A DNA stretch of 64,000 nt from Reclinomonas americana ATCC 50394 (Eukaryota; Jakobida; Jakobea; Jakobida): contig PS015009.1 in the NCBI GenBank assembly GCA_048213135.1, positions 1,116,001 through 1,180,000 of the forward strand, read 5' to 3'. Positions within the stretch are counted from its first letter, which is position 1. Each line of letters begins with the position of its first letter. Shown here piece after piece: positions 15,900 through 24,050 of this stretch. The notes beneath the pieces are model-generated. The model was given only the letters and a program-made list of their open reading frames with translations, searched no databases and was not told where the DNA came from. The translations under genes were made by a program, and so were the position numbers.

Positions 15900-16799
15900 A
15901 TGAGTAAAAAGATCCTGGTCCTTTATTACTCCCAAACCGGGCAACTGGGAGAGATACTGGACTCTTTGACACGACCTTTAACCGAGGCCGGCCACTTTAT
16001 TGAACGTGTACAGGTACATCCTGCCGTTGCTTACGACTTCCCCTGGAAAGGCAAAAGCTTTTTTGCGGTGATGCCCGACTGTGTACTGCAGGTGCCCTCG
16101 CAGCTGAAACCTTTCTCGCTGAAAGAAACGGCTTACGACCTGGTGATACTGGGTTACCAGGCCTGGTTCCTTTCGCCCAGCATACCCTTCAACTCCATTT
16201 TACAGGACCCCGCGGTAAGGGCTGTACTGAAAGACACCCCGGTTGTTACCATCACCGGCGCCCGCAACATGTGGATAAGCGCTATGGAAAAGATCAAGCC
16301 CACTTTAAAAACGATCGGTGCCAGGCTGGTGGGTAACATCGCCCTTGTTGACAAGCATGCCAACTTCGTCAGCTTTGTTACCATCTTTCACTGGATGTTC
16401 AGTGGCAGGAAAGACCGCTACCTTAATCTCTTTCCCAAGCCCGGGGTATCAGACGAAGACATTGCCGGTTGCAGCGTATTCGGAACAACCATTGAAAAAC
16501 ATCTTTTGAGTGACGACTGGAACAACCTGCAGGATGCATTGGTAGCACAAAAAGCAGTTGTTATCAAATACAACTTAATGTTCATAGAATCCAAAGCCAG
16601 GCGCATTTTCGCGGTGTGGGCCAACATCATTGTGAAAAGAAAAAAAAGAACTCCCTGGCTTGTTGCATTCAAATATTATCTTTTAATTGCACTGTTTATA
16701 GCCGCCCCGATCATATTAACAGTTGATGCAATCTTCTTCAAACCCTTTCTATCCGGGCGCATAAAAAAACAGAAACAATATTATTCAGGCGTAAATTAA
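15900..16799 (+). CDS. darA: Dialkylresorcinol condensing/aromatising enzyme DarA
   Basis: 299 residues. The N-terminus has a flavodoxin-like fold with a P-loop-type FMN signature (LVLYYSQTGQLGE), then VILGYQAWFLSPSIPF and ARNMWISAMEKIKP, all characteristic of the DarA family. One transmembrane-like helix lies near the C-terminus (YYLLIALFIAAPIILTVDAI). In the known pathway DarA acts with the ketosynthase DarB to turn the cyclohexanedione intermediate into a 2,5-dialkylresorcinol. darB follows 13 bp later, which makes the call firm. The product is the alcohol part of flexirubin-type pigments. Membrane association of this step is suggested by the C-terminal helix. Confidence 0.85.
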   Translation: MSKKILVLYYSQTGQLGEILDSLTRPLTEAGHFIERVQVHPAVAYDFPWKGKSFFAVMPDCVLQVPSQLKPFSLKETAYDLVILGYQAWFLSPSIPFNSILQDPAVRAVLKDTPVVTITGARNMWISAMEKIKPTLKTIGARLVGNIALVDKHANFVSFVTIFHWMFSGRKDRYLNLFPKPGVSDEDIAGCSVFGTTIEKHLLSDDWNNLQDALVAQKAVVIKYNLMFIESKARRIFAVWANIIVKRKKRTPWLVAFKYYLLIALFIAAPIILTVDAIFFKPFLSGRIKKQKQYYSGVN

Positions 16800-16812
16800 T
16801 AACACAGAGACA

Positions 16813-17961
16813 ATGTCGTTTAACGAGGTTTACATTATCAATACTTCTTCTTTTTTTCCGAATGACGCGATAAGCAATGATGATATGGAAGGCTTCTTAG
16901 GTTATATCGATGATAAACCTTCCAAATCCAAAAGAATTGTTTTGCGGAACAATGGTATCACCAACAGGTACTATGCCCTGAACAAGGAAGGGAAATCCAC
17001 TCATACCAATGCGCAGATCACCGCAGAAGCTGTAAGGGCGGTTGTGGGCAACACGGAAGAAGGCCTCAAAAGCATTGAACTGCTTTCCTGCGGTACCTCC
17101 ACGCCCGACCAGATGATGCCAGCCCACGGTGTAATGGTGCACGGACTGCTGCCCGAAACCAACAGCATTGAGGTGATTTCCCCGGCAGGTGTTTGCTGTG
17201 CCGGGATGCACGCCCTTAAATATGCCTACCTCGCCATTAAAACCGGCGATGCGCATACTGCCGTAGCCACCGGTTCGGAACGTTTTTCCACTTCGCTGGT
17301 ATCAGCCCAGTTTGAAGATGAGGCGCAGCAACTGAAAGCGCTGGAAGAAAACCCTTATATCGGTTTTGAAAAAGAATTCCTCAGGTGGATGCTGTCCGAC
17401 GGCGCCGCCGCCTTCCTCATGTCCGATAAAAAGAACGAGACCGGCCTTTCCCTCCGTGTAGAATGGCTGGAAGGCGTTTCTTATGCCAACCAAATGGAAG
17501 CCTGTATGTACAGCGCCAGCGAAAAGATGAGCGATGGTTCATTGAAAAGCTATATGGACTTTACACACGAAGAAGTGATTAATAAATCGGTACTCAGCAT
17601 TAAACAGGATGTAAAACTGCTGAGCGAAAACATTGTGCCGCTGGGCGGTGTTGGTCTGAAAGCCGCGCTGGACAAGCATGGTGTTAAATCATCGGAGATC
17701 GATTATTTCCTGCCGCATATGTCGAGCCATTTCTTTAAAGATAAAATTTTCACCCGCCTCATCGAGAACGGCACTGGTATTCCCTACGATAAATGGTTCG
17801 TTAACCTGAGCACTGTGGGTAATGTAGGCGCCGCTTCTGTTTACCTGATGGTAGACGAACTTTTCCACAGCGGTAAACTGAAAGTGGGCGATAAGATATT
17901 GTTGCTGGTTCCGGAAAGCGCACGCTTCTCTTATATGTACAGCCTGCTGACGGTGTGTTAG
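16813..17961 (+). CDS. darB: Ketosynthase DarB (KAS III-like, dialkylresorcinol synthesis)
   Basis: 382 residues with a thiolase fold of the KAS III type. The catalytic Cys is in GVCCAGM (about residue 129), His in LPHMSSHF, and Asn in STVGNVGAAS, giving a full Cys-His-Asn triad. DarB-type enzymes join a beta-ketoacyl thioester to an alpha,beta-unsaturated acyl thioester and cyclise the product. It lies directly behind darA. The nearby ACP, KS and CLF genes probably supply one acyl partner. No residue expected for catalysis appears to be missing. Downstream there is a 96-bp gap with short repeats before the next gene. Confidence 0.9.
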   Translation: MSFNEVYIINTSSFFPNDAISNDDMEGFLGYIDDKPSKSKRIVLRNNGITNRYYALNKEGKSTHTNAQITAEAVRAVVGNTEEGLKSIELLSCGTSTPDQMMPAHGVMVHGLLPETNSIEVISPAGVCCAGMHALKYAYLAIKTGDAHTAVATGSERFSTSLVSAQFEDEAQQLKALEENPYIGFEKEFLRWMLSDGAAAFLMSDKKNETGLSLRVEWLEGVSYANQMEACMYSASEKMSDGSLKSYMDFTHEEVINKSVLSIKQDVKLLSENIVPLGGVGLKAALDKHGVKSSEIDYFLPHMSSHFFKDKIFTRLIENGTGIPYDKWFVNLSTVGNVGAASVYLMVDELFHSGKLKVGDKILLLVPESARFSYMYSLLTVC

Positions 17962-17962
17962 A

Positions 17963-18051
17963 AGATGTGGGATGCAGATCAAGATGCGGGATACAAGATG
18001 ACGGATTGCGGACGGGAATTCGTAATCCGTAATTGATAATTCGTAATTCTC
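17963..18051. repeat. Short AT-rich and GATG-type intergenic repeats
   Basis: The gap after darB holds two repeat types: GATGTGGGAT / GATGCGGGAT / GATGACGGAT words, then ATTCGTAAT occurring twice with CCGTAATTGATAATTC between. Such word repeats are common in intergenic DNA of this group. No terminator shape is obvious. Confidence 0.5.
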
Positions 18052-18057
18052 ATTCAC

Positions 18058-18465
18058 ATGAAAAAAGAAGAAATCCCGCAAGACGACGGCGCCCTCAACA
18101 AACTCACCAAAGAAGTTTGTTATGCCGTGGATAAAGATGGCAATTACACTACCGAACTCAGCACCGGCTGGGACGTAAAGAAAAAAGCGCTGGACCTGGC
18201 CTGGGAAGACATTGAACAAAAGATTGCCGCCGCCAAACAAAAAGTACTGAACGGCGAAGCCAGTCCGCTCTTATATTTTATAGAACTCCGGCTGATGGAT
18301 GTGAGCATCCTCTCCGCCTATACCGGTTTCTGGAAATGGACCATCAAACGCCACCTGAAACCATCTGTATTCAACAAACTTTCTGAAGAACGGTTGCAAC
18401 GATACGCCGAAGCGTTTAACATTACCGTGCCGGAACTTAAAACCATGAATGTACATGATAACTGA
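18058..18465 (+). CDS. Small hypothetical protein of the dar operon
   Basis: 135 residues, cytoplasmic, helical, with a charged N-terminus and the segment FIELRLMDVSILSAYTGFWKW, then HLKPSVFNKLSEERLQRYAEAFNI. The final part could be a helix-turn-helix-like bundle, but I would not call it a DNA-binding domain. Its last 17 bases overlap the start of the BtrH-like gene, which suggests coupled translation and a shared task. I do not know a family function for it. Confidence 0.65.
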   Translation: MKKEEIPQDDGALNKLTKEVCYAVDKDGNYTTELSTGWDVKKKALDLAWEDIEQKIAAAKQKVLNGEASPLLYFIELRLMDVSILSAYTGFWKWTIKRHLKPSVFNKLSEERLQRYAEAFNITVPELKTMNVHDN

Positions 18466-19471
18466 TTTCAGGCACCTCCAGGCTGCGCATTGTGAAAATG
18501 GCGTAACCACCAACCTTTTACGCGGCGTAGGTGTAACACAACTTACCGAACCTATGGCCTTTGGTATCGGCTCAGGCCTGTTCTTCATTTATATTCCTTT
18601 AATGAAGGTGAACAACGGCCCCGCTATCGCATTCCGTACACAACCCGGGCTCATCTTTAAAAGAACCTGCAACTCTCTCGGCATTCCCGTAATGAGAAAA
18701 AAATTCAGTTCCAAAGAAGCAGCTACAAAGGCACTCGATGAATGCCTGGCCGCGGGAAGACCCGTAGGCTGCCAGGTAGGTGTATACTATCTTACTTATT
18801 TCCCAAAAGAATACCGCTTTCACTTCAATGCCCATAACCTCATCGTTTTTGGAAAGGAAGGCGATAACTACCTCATCAGCGACCCCGTAATGGAAAATGT
18901 AACCACGCTTTCTTCTTACGAACTGGAGCGGGTGCGTTTTGCCAAAGGGCCACTGGCACCAAAGGGGCAACTGTATTACCCCACCGAAGGCCGGCCGGTT
19001 ACGGAAGAGCAGATAAAGAATGCCATACGCACCGGTATCAAAAGAAATGTACGCGACATGCTGCATATCCCCGGGCCTATTGCAGGCGTATCCGGCATAC
19101 GGTACACCGGTAAAAAAATCAAGAAGTGGAAAAACAAACTCGGCGATAAAAAAGCGGGACTTTACCTGGCGCAGCTCGTACGTATGCAGGAAGAGATTGG
19201 CACCGGTGGTGGTGGTTTCCGTTACATTTACGGCGCTTTCCTGCAGGAGTCTTACGCCCATCATCATATAGATGAGTTACCCGAGATCTCCAAAGTGTTT
19301 ACACAGGCCGGCGACATGTGGCGCAATGCCGCTGTACAGGCCGCCGGCATCTACAAAGGCCGCATCGGCAGCCAGGCCGATTACGATGTGATGGGCGATA
19401 TGCTGATCGAGATCGCTGAAGTGGAAAAGCAGGCCTTCACCGCTTTGTCAAAAATAAACTGGAAAGGATGA
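18449..19471 (+). CDS. BtrH-like protein (C39-type fold), possible acyltransferase
   Basis: 340 residues (a second ATG two codons later is also possible). The N-terminal half matches the BtrH N-terminal family: AAHCENGVTTNLLRG holds the presumed nucleophile Cys, FGIGSGLFFIYIP follows, and FHFNAHNLIVFGKEG with SDPVME supply His and Asp of a papain/C39-like triad. The C-terminal half is helical with an RYIYGAFLQES motif, like the DUF4872 partner domain. BtrH itself transfers an ACP-bound acyl group to an aminoglycoside in butirosin synthesis. Here, beside darA/darB and an ACP, it could join an acyl-ACP to the resorcinol. That is inference. It overlaps the ABC ATPase gene by four bases. Confidence 0.75.
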   Translation: MYMITDFRHLQAAHCENGVTTNLLRGVGVTQLTEPMAFGIGSGLFFIYIPLMKVNNGPAIAFRTQPGLIFKRTCNSLGIPVMRKKFSSKEAATKALDECLAAGRPVGCQVGVYYLTYFPKEYRFHFNAHNLIVFGKEGDNYLISDPVMENVTTLSSYELERVRFAKGPLAPKGQLYYPTEGRPVTEEQIKNAIRTGIKRNVRDMLHIPGPIAGVSGIRYTGKKIKKWKNKLGDKKAGLYLAQLVRMQEEIGTGGGGFRYIYGAFLQESYAHHHIDELPEISKVFTQAGDMWRNAAVQAAGIYKGRIGSQADYDVMGDMLIEIAEVEKQAFTALSKINWKG

Positions 19472-20217
19472 GGGTTCCGGCAGTGAGCATTAAGGACCTC
19501 GGGTTCCGTTACAAAGGTCAGCCGAATGATTGTTTCAGTCATCTTAACCTTGACGTGATGCCCGGCGAACGCTTCGGTTTGTTCGGACCTAACGGTGCCG
19601 GCAAAACGACGTTGATGAACTGCATGACGGGCCTCCTCGAATACCAGGAAGGCGCCATCAGCATACTGGGTCATAATGTGGCCGAACATAAAAAAACCAC
19701 CAACCGTCTTTTTGGTTTTGTTCCGCAGGATTTCTCTTTTTACCAGGAGTTGAGTCCCGCCGAAAACCTCGCTTTCTTCGGTGCCTGGTATGGTTTATCC
19801 AAACCGGTCATCAAACAAAAAACAACAGAATTATTGGAAGTACTCGGGCTTAAGGATGTACGCAACAAGCCCGTGGAGAAGTTCTCCGGGGGCATGAAAC
19901 GCCGCGTTAACCTCGCCATTGGTGTTATGCACAACCCGCAGGTATTGTTTTTAGATGAACCTACCGTTGGCGTGGATATACATACCCGCCATGCCATTAT
20001 TACTTATCTGAAAGAACTCAACAGCAAAGGCACCACACTTATCTATACTTCACACCAGCTCAGCGAAGCCGAAGATCTTTGCGAAAAGATCGCCATGATC
20101 GACGACGGCAGGATACTGGTGCACGACCTCATCAGCCAGTTGCTGATTGATCACCAGGAAGACGGGCTGGAAGGGCTGTTCATCAATTTAACCGGAAAAT
20201 CATTCAGGGATTCTTAA
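19468..20217 (+). CDS. ABC transporter ATP-binding protein
   Basis: 249 residues, a complete ABC ATPase. Walker A is GPNGAGKTT (about residues 39-47), the Q-loop lies near GFVPQDFSFY, the signature is FSGGMKRR, Walker B is VLFLDEPTVG, and the switch His is in YTSHQLSEAED. It resembles the DrrA/CcmA-type exporters that pair with ABC-2 permeases. It overlaps the BtrH-like gene by four bases and the permease by one base, so the three are tightly coupled. Together with the permease it probably exports a lipid-like product or precursor of the pigment pathway. Confidence 0.93.
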   Translation: MRVPAVSIKDLGFRYKGQPNDCFSHLNLDVMPGERFGLFGPNGAGKTTLMNCMTGLLEYQEGAISILGHNVAEHKKTTNRLFGFVPQDFSFYQELSPAENLAFFGAWYGLSKPVIKQKTTELLEVLGLKDVRNKPVEKFSGGMKRRVNLAIGVMHNPQVLFLDEPTVGVDIHTRHAIITYLKELNSKGTTLIYTSHQLSEAEDLCEKIAMIDDGRILVHDLISQLLIDHQEDGLEGLFINLTGKSFRDS

Positions 20218-21497
20218 TGTACAAACTCTGGGCTACCATAGTAAAAGATATACAGATACTCACCCGCGACAAACTCGGGCTGGTATTCATGTTTGCCATG
20301 CCTATTGTGCTGGCTATTGTGATCACCGCGGTGCAGAACAGCACTTTCGAAATGCTGAATACCAACCGCGTGCCCATGCTACTCTGCAACAAGGATACCG
20401 GCGACGCGGGGCGTCAGCTGACAGGCGCTATACAAAAGGCTGGCATGTTCGACCTGAAAGAAGTGGAGGCCAATAAAACCATAGAAGATATTTCTGCCCG
20501 CATGCATGCTAAGGACGCCGTGATCGCTATTGTTATCCCGGCCGACTTTACCCATAAAATGATCGGAAAGGCAGATGAGATCGCGGCAAAGGCGTTGAAG
20601 AATATGGGTATGTCTGTTGACTCCGCGAAAAAAAACAGCGACACACTCGACGCCATTACCTTGTTGTATCATCCTGTATTGCAGGAGTCGTTCCGTCATT
20701 CTATCCAGGGGGCATTAAAAAGTTCGTTGCAAGTAGTGCAAAGCAAACTCGTTTTGAAAAGCATTTACTATACCATCAACGAAAAACAGCTGCCCGATTC
20801 GCTGGAGAATGAAATGCTCAGCAACCAGGTGCCTATTAATGAAGTGCCGGTATCGCGGGATGGCAGCCGCAATATTCCCAATGCTTCGCAGCATAATGTA
20901 CCTGCCTGGACCATTTTTGCCATGTTCTTCATCGTGATCTCGCTGGGAGGAAGCGTGGTAAGGGAAAAGCTTAATGGCAGTTTCATCCGGTTAAAAACAT
21001 TACCCACCAACTATATTGTTGCACTCCTGTCGAAACAGCTTACCTATCTCGCCGTTACGGTAATACAGGCAGCCGTTGTATTCGCCATAGGCGTGTGGCT
21101 CTTCCCGTCGATGGGCCTACCCAGGCTGAATATGCCCGCTGATCTCACGGGGCTGTTCCTGGTAACGCTCATCTGCGGCTGGTGTGCTGTTAGTTTTGCT
21201 ATTATGATCGGCGTATTCGCACAAACGCAGGAGCAATCCAATGGCACCGGCGCAGTATCGATTGTGCTGATGGCCGCCATCGGGGGCTTGCTGGTGCCCA
21301 GTTTCGCCATGCCCGATTCGTTCCAGTTCGTAATGAAACTTTCACCCCTGCACTGGTGCCTGGAAGCCTATTACGGTTTGTTCCTGGAAGGCGGAAAACT
21401 CCGCGATGTTGTACTAAATATTATACCTTTATTGGGGATAACCGGGGTGATCCAGCTGATCACCTTATATGGATTAAAAAGAAAAAACCTGATTTGA
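20217..21497 (+). CDS. ABC-2 type transporter permease
   Basis: 426 residues. One transmembrane helix near the N-terminus (LVFMFAMPIVLAIVITAV) is followed by a large extracytoplasmic region (about residues 40-230) and a C-terminal bundle of about five helices (TIFAMFFIVISLGGSVV, YLAVTVIQAAVVFAIGVWLF, GLFLVTLICGWCAVSFAIM, GTGAVSIVLMAAIGGLLVPS, VVLNIIPLLGITGVIQLIT). This is the ABC2_membrane_3 layout. Translational overlap with the ATPase gene shows they form one exporter. Homologues occur beside dialkylresorcinol and aryl-polyene genes, so export of that product is likely. Confidence 0.9.
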   Translation: MYKLWATIVKDIQILTRDKLGLVFMFAMPIVLAIVITAVQNSTFEMLNTNRVPMLLCNKDTGDAGRQLTGAIQKAGMFDLKEVEANKTIEDISARMHAKDAVIAIVIPADFTHKMIGKADEIAAKALKNMGMSVDSAKKNSDTLDAITLLYHPVLQESFRHSIQGALKSSLQVVQSKLVLKSIYYTINEKQLPDSLENEMLSNQVPINEVPVSRDGSRNIPNASQHNVPAWTIFAMFFIVISLGGSVVREKLNGSFIRLKTLPTNYIVALLSKQLTYLAVTVIQAAVVFAIGVWLFPSMGLPRLNMPADLTGLFLVTLICGWCAVSFAIMIGVFAQTQEQSNGTGAVSIVLMAAIGGLLVPSFAMPDSFQFVMKLSPLHWCLEAYYGLFLEGGKLRDVVLNIIPLLGITGVIQLITLYGLKRKNLI

Positions 21498-21502
21498 TCA
21501 TC

Positions 21503-21769
21503 ATGCAGACCACCGAAGAATTAAAGGCGCAGTTAAAAAAACAGATCGTTGAGTTCCTGAACCTGCTTTCTGTTAATCCTGAAGATATAAAAGACGACGA
21601 GCCGCTGTTTGGCGAAGGGCTGGGCCTGGATTCCATTGACTCGATAGAACTGATCGTACTGCTGAACCGGGAATACGGCATCGACATTAAAGACCCGAAA
21701 GAAGGCCGGAAAGTACTGGTCGACATCAATACCATGGTTGGCTACATACAACAGCACCGCACCAAGTAA
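21503..21769 (+). CDS. Acyl carrier protein
   Basis: 88 residues from the ATG at 21503; an in-frame upstream extension to 21356 overlaps the permease and is not credible. The phosphopantetheine attachment site is GLGLDSIDSIEL, with Ser about residue 39. The rest has the usual helix II pattern and acidic surface. The gene is directly followed by a KS and a CLF, the same order as the set at 32.3-29.8 kb. It is therefore a pathway-specific ACP carrying intermediates for the KS-CLF pair or for DarB. Activation by the AcpS encoded at 47.6 kb is likely. Confidence 0.92.
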   Translation: MQTTEELKAQLKKQIVEFLNLLSVNPEDIKDDEPLFGEGLGLDSIDSIELIVLLNREYGIDIKDPKEGRKVLVDINTMVGYIQQHRTK

Positions 21770-21819
21770 CCTGTTACCGAAACAGGCTTCCTTTTTTGAC
21801 CTGATAAATTCTTACCGAA

Positions 21820-23007
21820 TTGAATATTCTCGTTACCGGCATGGGTATCATTACTGCTATCGGCGACTCCGTGGCAGCTAACCATACCGCATTGAAAGAA
21901 GGCAGGTGCGGGATCGGTAACGACAGGCATTTATTTCCCTCCCGCTATTCCGGGGTTTTACCTTTTGGTGAAGTACCGTTTACAACAGAAGAGCTTTCTT
22001 CACGTCTGCATATTGATCCGAAAGGTGTGACCCGTACGGCTTTACTGGCTTTACATGCATTTGAAGAGTCGGTGAAAGACGCGGGATTATCCATGCAGAA
22101 TATTTGTTCTGCCGGCACCGCACTCATCAGTGCCAGTACCGTAGGTGGCATGTGCCTTACTGATGAACTGTTTGCCGATGCGCAGGCTGCCGATCATGGG
22201 TCGGAGTACCTCGGTTCTTATGACAGTGCCTCCGTTAATTTTTTTATCCGGGAAAGATATCCTGTACAGGGCATCATCAATATCATCAATACTGCCTGTT
22301 CCTCGTCTGCCAATGCCATCATGTATGGTGCAAGATTAATTAAACAGGGCCTGGCCGAAAGGGCTATTGTTGGCGGTGTGGATTGCATGGCCAAGTTCAC
22401 TGTTAATGGTTTCAACGCTTTGCATATTCTTTCCAATGAACAGTGTATTCCTTTCGATGAGAATCGTAAAGGGTTGAACCTGGGCGAAGGAGCCGCCTTC
22501 CTGGTACTGGAACGCGAAGAAGATGTAAAAGATAAAAAAGTGTATGCCCGTTTGTCGGGTTACGCCAATACTAACGATGCCTACCATCCTTCTTCTTTGT
22601 CGGATGAAGGAGATGGTCCTTTTCTTTCCATGAAAGAAGCGTTGCAGGCGGCTTCGCTGGAAACAACGCAGATCAGTTTCATTAATGCCCACGGTACAGG
22701 AACAGAGAACAATGACCTGGTAGAAAGCAGGGCTATGCTGCGTTTATTCGGCACCGTGCCGCCTTTTGCTTCCACCAAATCCAATACGGGGCACACCCTT
22801 GGTGCAGCCGGTGCCGTAGAGGCGGTGTACAGCATCCTGAATATCATACACCAGGAGTTCTACCCACACCTGCATTTCAGCCAGCCCATCGGTGAAACGG
22901 GCCTTATACCCCAAACCCGGTACCAGCCCGCGGAAGTGACGCATGTGATGTCCAACTCTTTTGGCTTCGGCGGCAATTGTTCATCCCTTATCTTCTCAAA
23001 AGCGTAA
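21820..23007 (+). CDS. Beta-ketoacyl-ACP synthase (KAS I/II type), KS of set 1
   Basis: 395 residues if started at the TTG at 21820, giving the usual KS opening (NILVTGMGIITAIGD); the next ATG at 21841 would delete the first beta strand, so TTG is preferred. Catalytic Cys is in NTACSSSANA, the His pair in NAHGTGTEN and SNTGHTLGAAG, and the C-terminal glycine-rich motif is NSFGFGGNCSSL. All residues for decarboxylative condensation are present. It is followed two bases later by a KS-like partner without Cys, so it is the active half of a KS-CLF heterodimer, as in type II aryl-polyene synthases. About 50 bp separate it from the ACP. Confidence 0.92.
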   Translation: MNILVTGMGIITAIGDSVAANHTALKEGRCGIGNDRHLFPSRYSGVLPFGEVPFTTEELSSRLHIDPKGVTRTALLALHAFEESVKDAGLSMQNICSAGTALISASTVGGMCLTDELFADAQAADHGSEYLGSYDSASVNFFIRERYPVQGIINIINTACSSSANAIMYGARLIKQGLAERAIVGGVDCMAKFTVNGFNALHILSNEQCIPFDENRKGLNLGEGAAFLVLEREEDVKDKKVYARLSGYANTNDAYHPSSLSDEGDGPFLSMKEALQAASLETTQISFINAHGTGTENNDLVESRAMLRLFGTVPPFASTKSNTGHTLGAAGAVEAVYSILNIIHQEFYPHLHFSQPIGETGLIPQTRYQPAEVTHVMSNSFGFGGNCSSLIFSKA

Positions 23008-23009
23008 TC

Positions 23010-24050
23010 ATGTTCTTTATCCGTCATACCACCTGTATATCGCCCCAGGCCACCTTCGGGGAAAAGGATATGAACACCCTGCGGGAACCGGTTGATAATA
23101 AACTAAAGGCGATCGAACCCGCTTATGACGCTATCCCTCCTTCGCAGTTGCGGCGCATGGGTACAGCGATACGCCTGGGTATAGGCGCAGCCCTGCCCTT
23201 ACTGAAGAACAATACGGCGGATGGTATCATCATCGGCACAGCGAAAGGCGGCATGGAAGACAGCATCAAATTCCTGAACCAGATTGTACAATACGAAGAA
23301 GGCGTGCTGGCTCCGGGTAATTTTGTACAAAGCACCACCAATGCCATTGCCGGCCAGCTGGGCATGCTTACCCGCAACAAAGGATACAATATTACGCATA
23401 CCCAGCGGGGCCTGGCTTTTGAGACCGCCCTCATTGACGCGGAGATGCGGCTCAATGAATTTCCTTCACACACTTACTTACTGGGTGGGGTAGACGAAAT
23501 TTCCAGTTTCAACCATAACCTGGAAAGACTGGAAGGCGCTTACAAAACAGAAGAGGTGAGCAGCGGTAATTTTTATTCCCTCAATACACCCGGCAGTGTC
23601 GCCGGTGAAGGAGCCGCTATGTTCCTTGTCAATAAAAATCCCGAAGGCGCCGTGGCACAACTAAAAGGTTTCGGCACACAGCCTGATGACAATATTGATC
23701 AGTTGCGCAACAGCCTTCAGTTGTTCCTTCAGCAACAATTGGCCCCCGGCGGACAGGTCGATCTGCTTATTACGGGGGAGAACGGCGACAACCGTTGCCT
23801 GCCTTACTATGAAGCTGTTGAGCAACTCCTTTCCAGCGAAACAGCTATTGCCCGCTTTAAACATATGACCGGCGAATATCCTACCGCATCGGCTGTAGCC
23901 CTGTGGCTGGCTGTACAGATACTGAATGATCAACAGCTTCCGGCACACATGATAAAAAGGCCGGGCGGTTCATCTTACAGGAATATCCTAATCTATAATA
24001 ATTTTAAGGGGAAGCAACACGGATGGATGCTGGTCAGTTTGCCTTTGTAG
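23010..24050 (+). CDS. Ketosynthase-like chain-length factor, set 1
   Basis: 346 residues from the ATG at 23010 (an in-frame start at 22977 overlaps the KS end). It starts MFFIRHTTCISPQATF, matching the second CLF at 29.8 kb (MMYIRSTACISPQKTF). The thiolase-fold core is present, but the active-site region reads THTQRGLAFETAL, so the catalytic Cys is a Gln, as in chain-length factors of actinobacterial type II polyketide synthases. The His motifs of a KS are also lacking; GEYPTASAVALWL stands near the C-terminal one. It should act as a non-catalytic partner that helps set chain length. Its 3' end overlaps the convergent CrtI-like gene by 17 bp. Confidence 0.85.
   Translation: MFFIRHTTCISPQATFGEKDMNTLREPVDNKLKAIEPAYDAIPPSQLRRMGTAIRLGIGAALPLLKNNTADGIIIGTAKGGMEDSIKFLNQIVQYEEGVLAPGNFVQSTTNAIAGQLGMLTRNKGYNITHTQRGLAFETALIDAEMRLNEFPSHTYLLGGVDEISSFNHNLERLEGAYKTEEVSSGNFYSLNTPGSVAGEGAAMFLVNKNPEGAVAQLKGFGTQPDDNIDQLRNSLQLFLQQQLAPGGQVDLLITGENGDNRCLPYYEAVEQLLSSETAIARFKHMTGEYPTASAVALWLAVQILNDQQLPAHMIKRPGGSSYRNILIYNNFKGKQHGWMLVSLPL

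Noticed and set aside
21356-21502. Earlier start for the ACP
   Set aside because: This frame overlaps the last 140 bases of the permease in another frame; the ACP domain starts at 21503.
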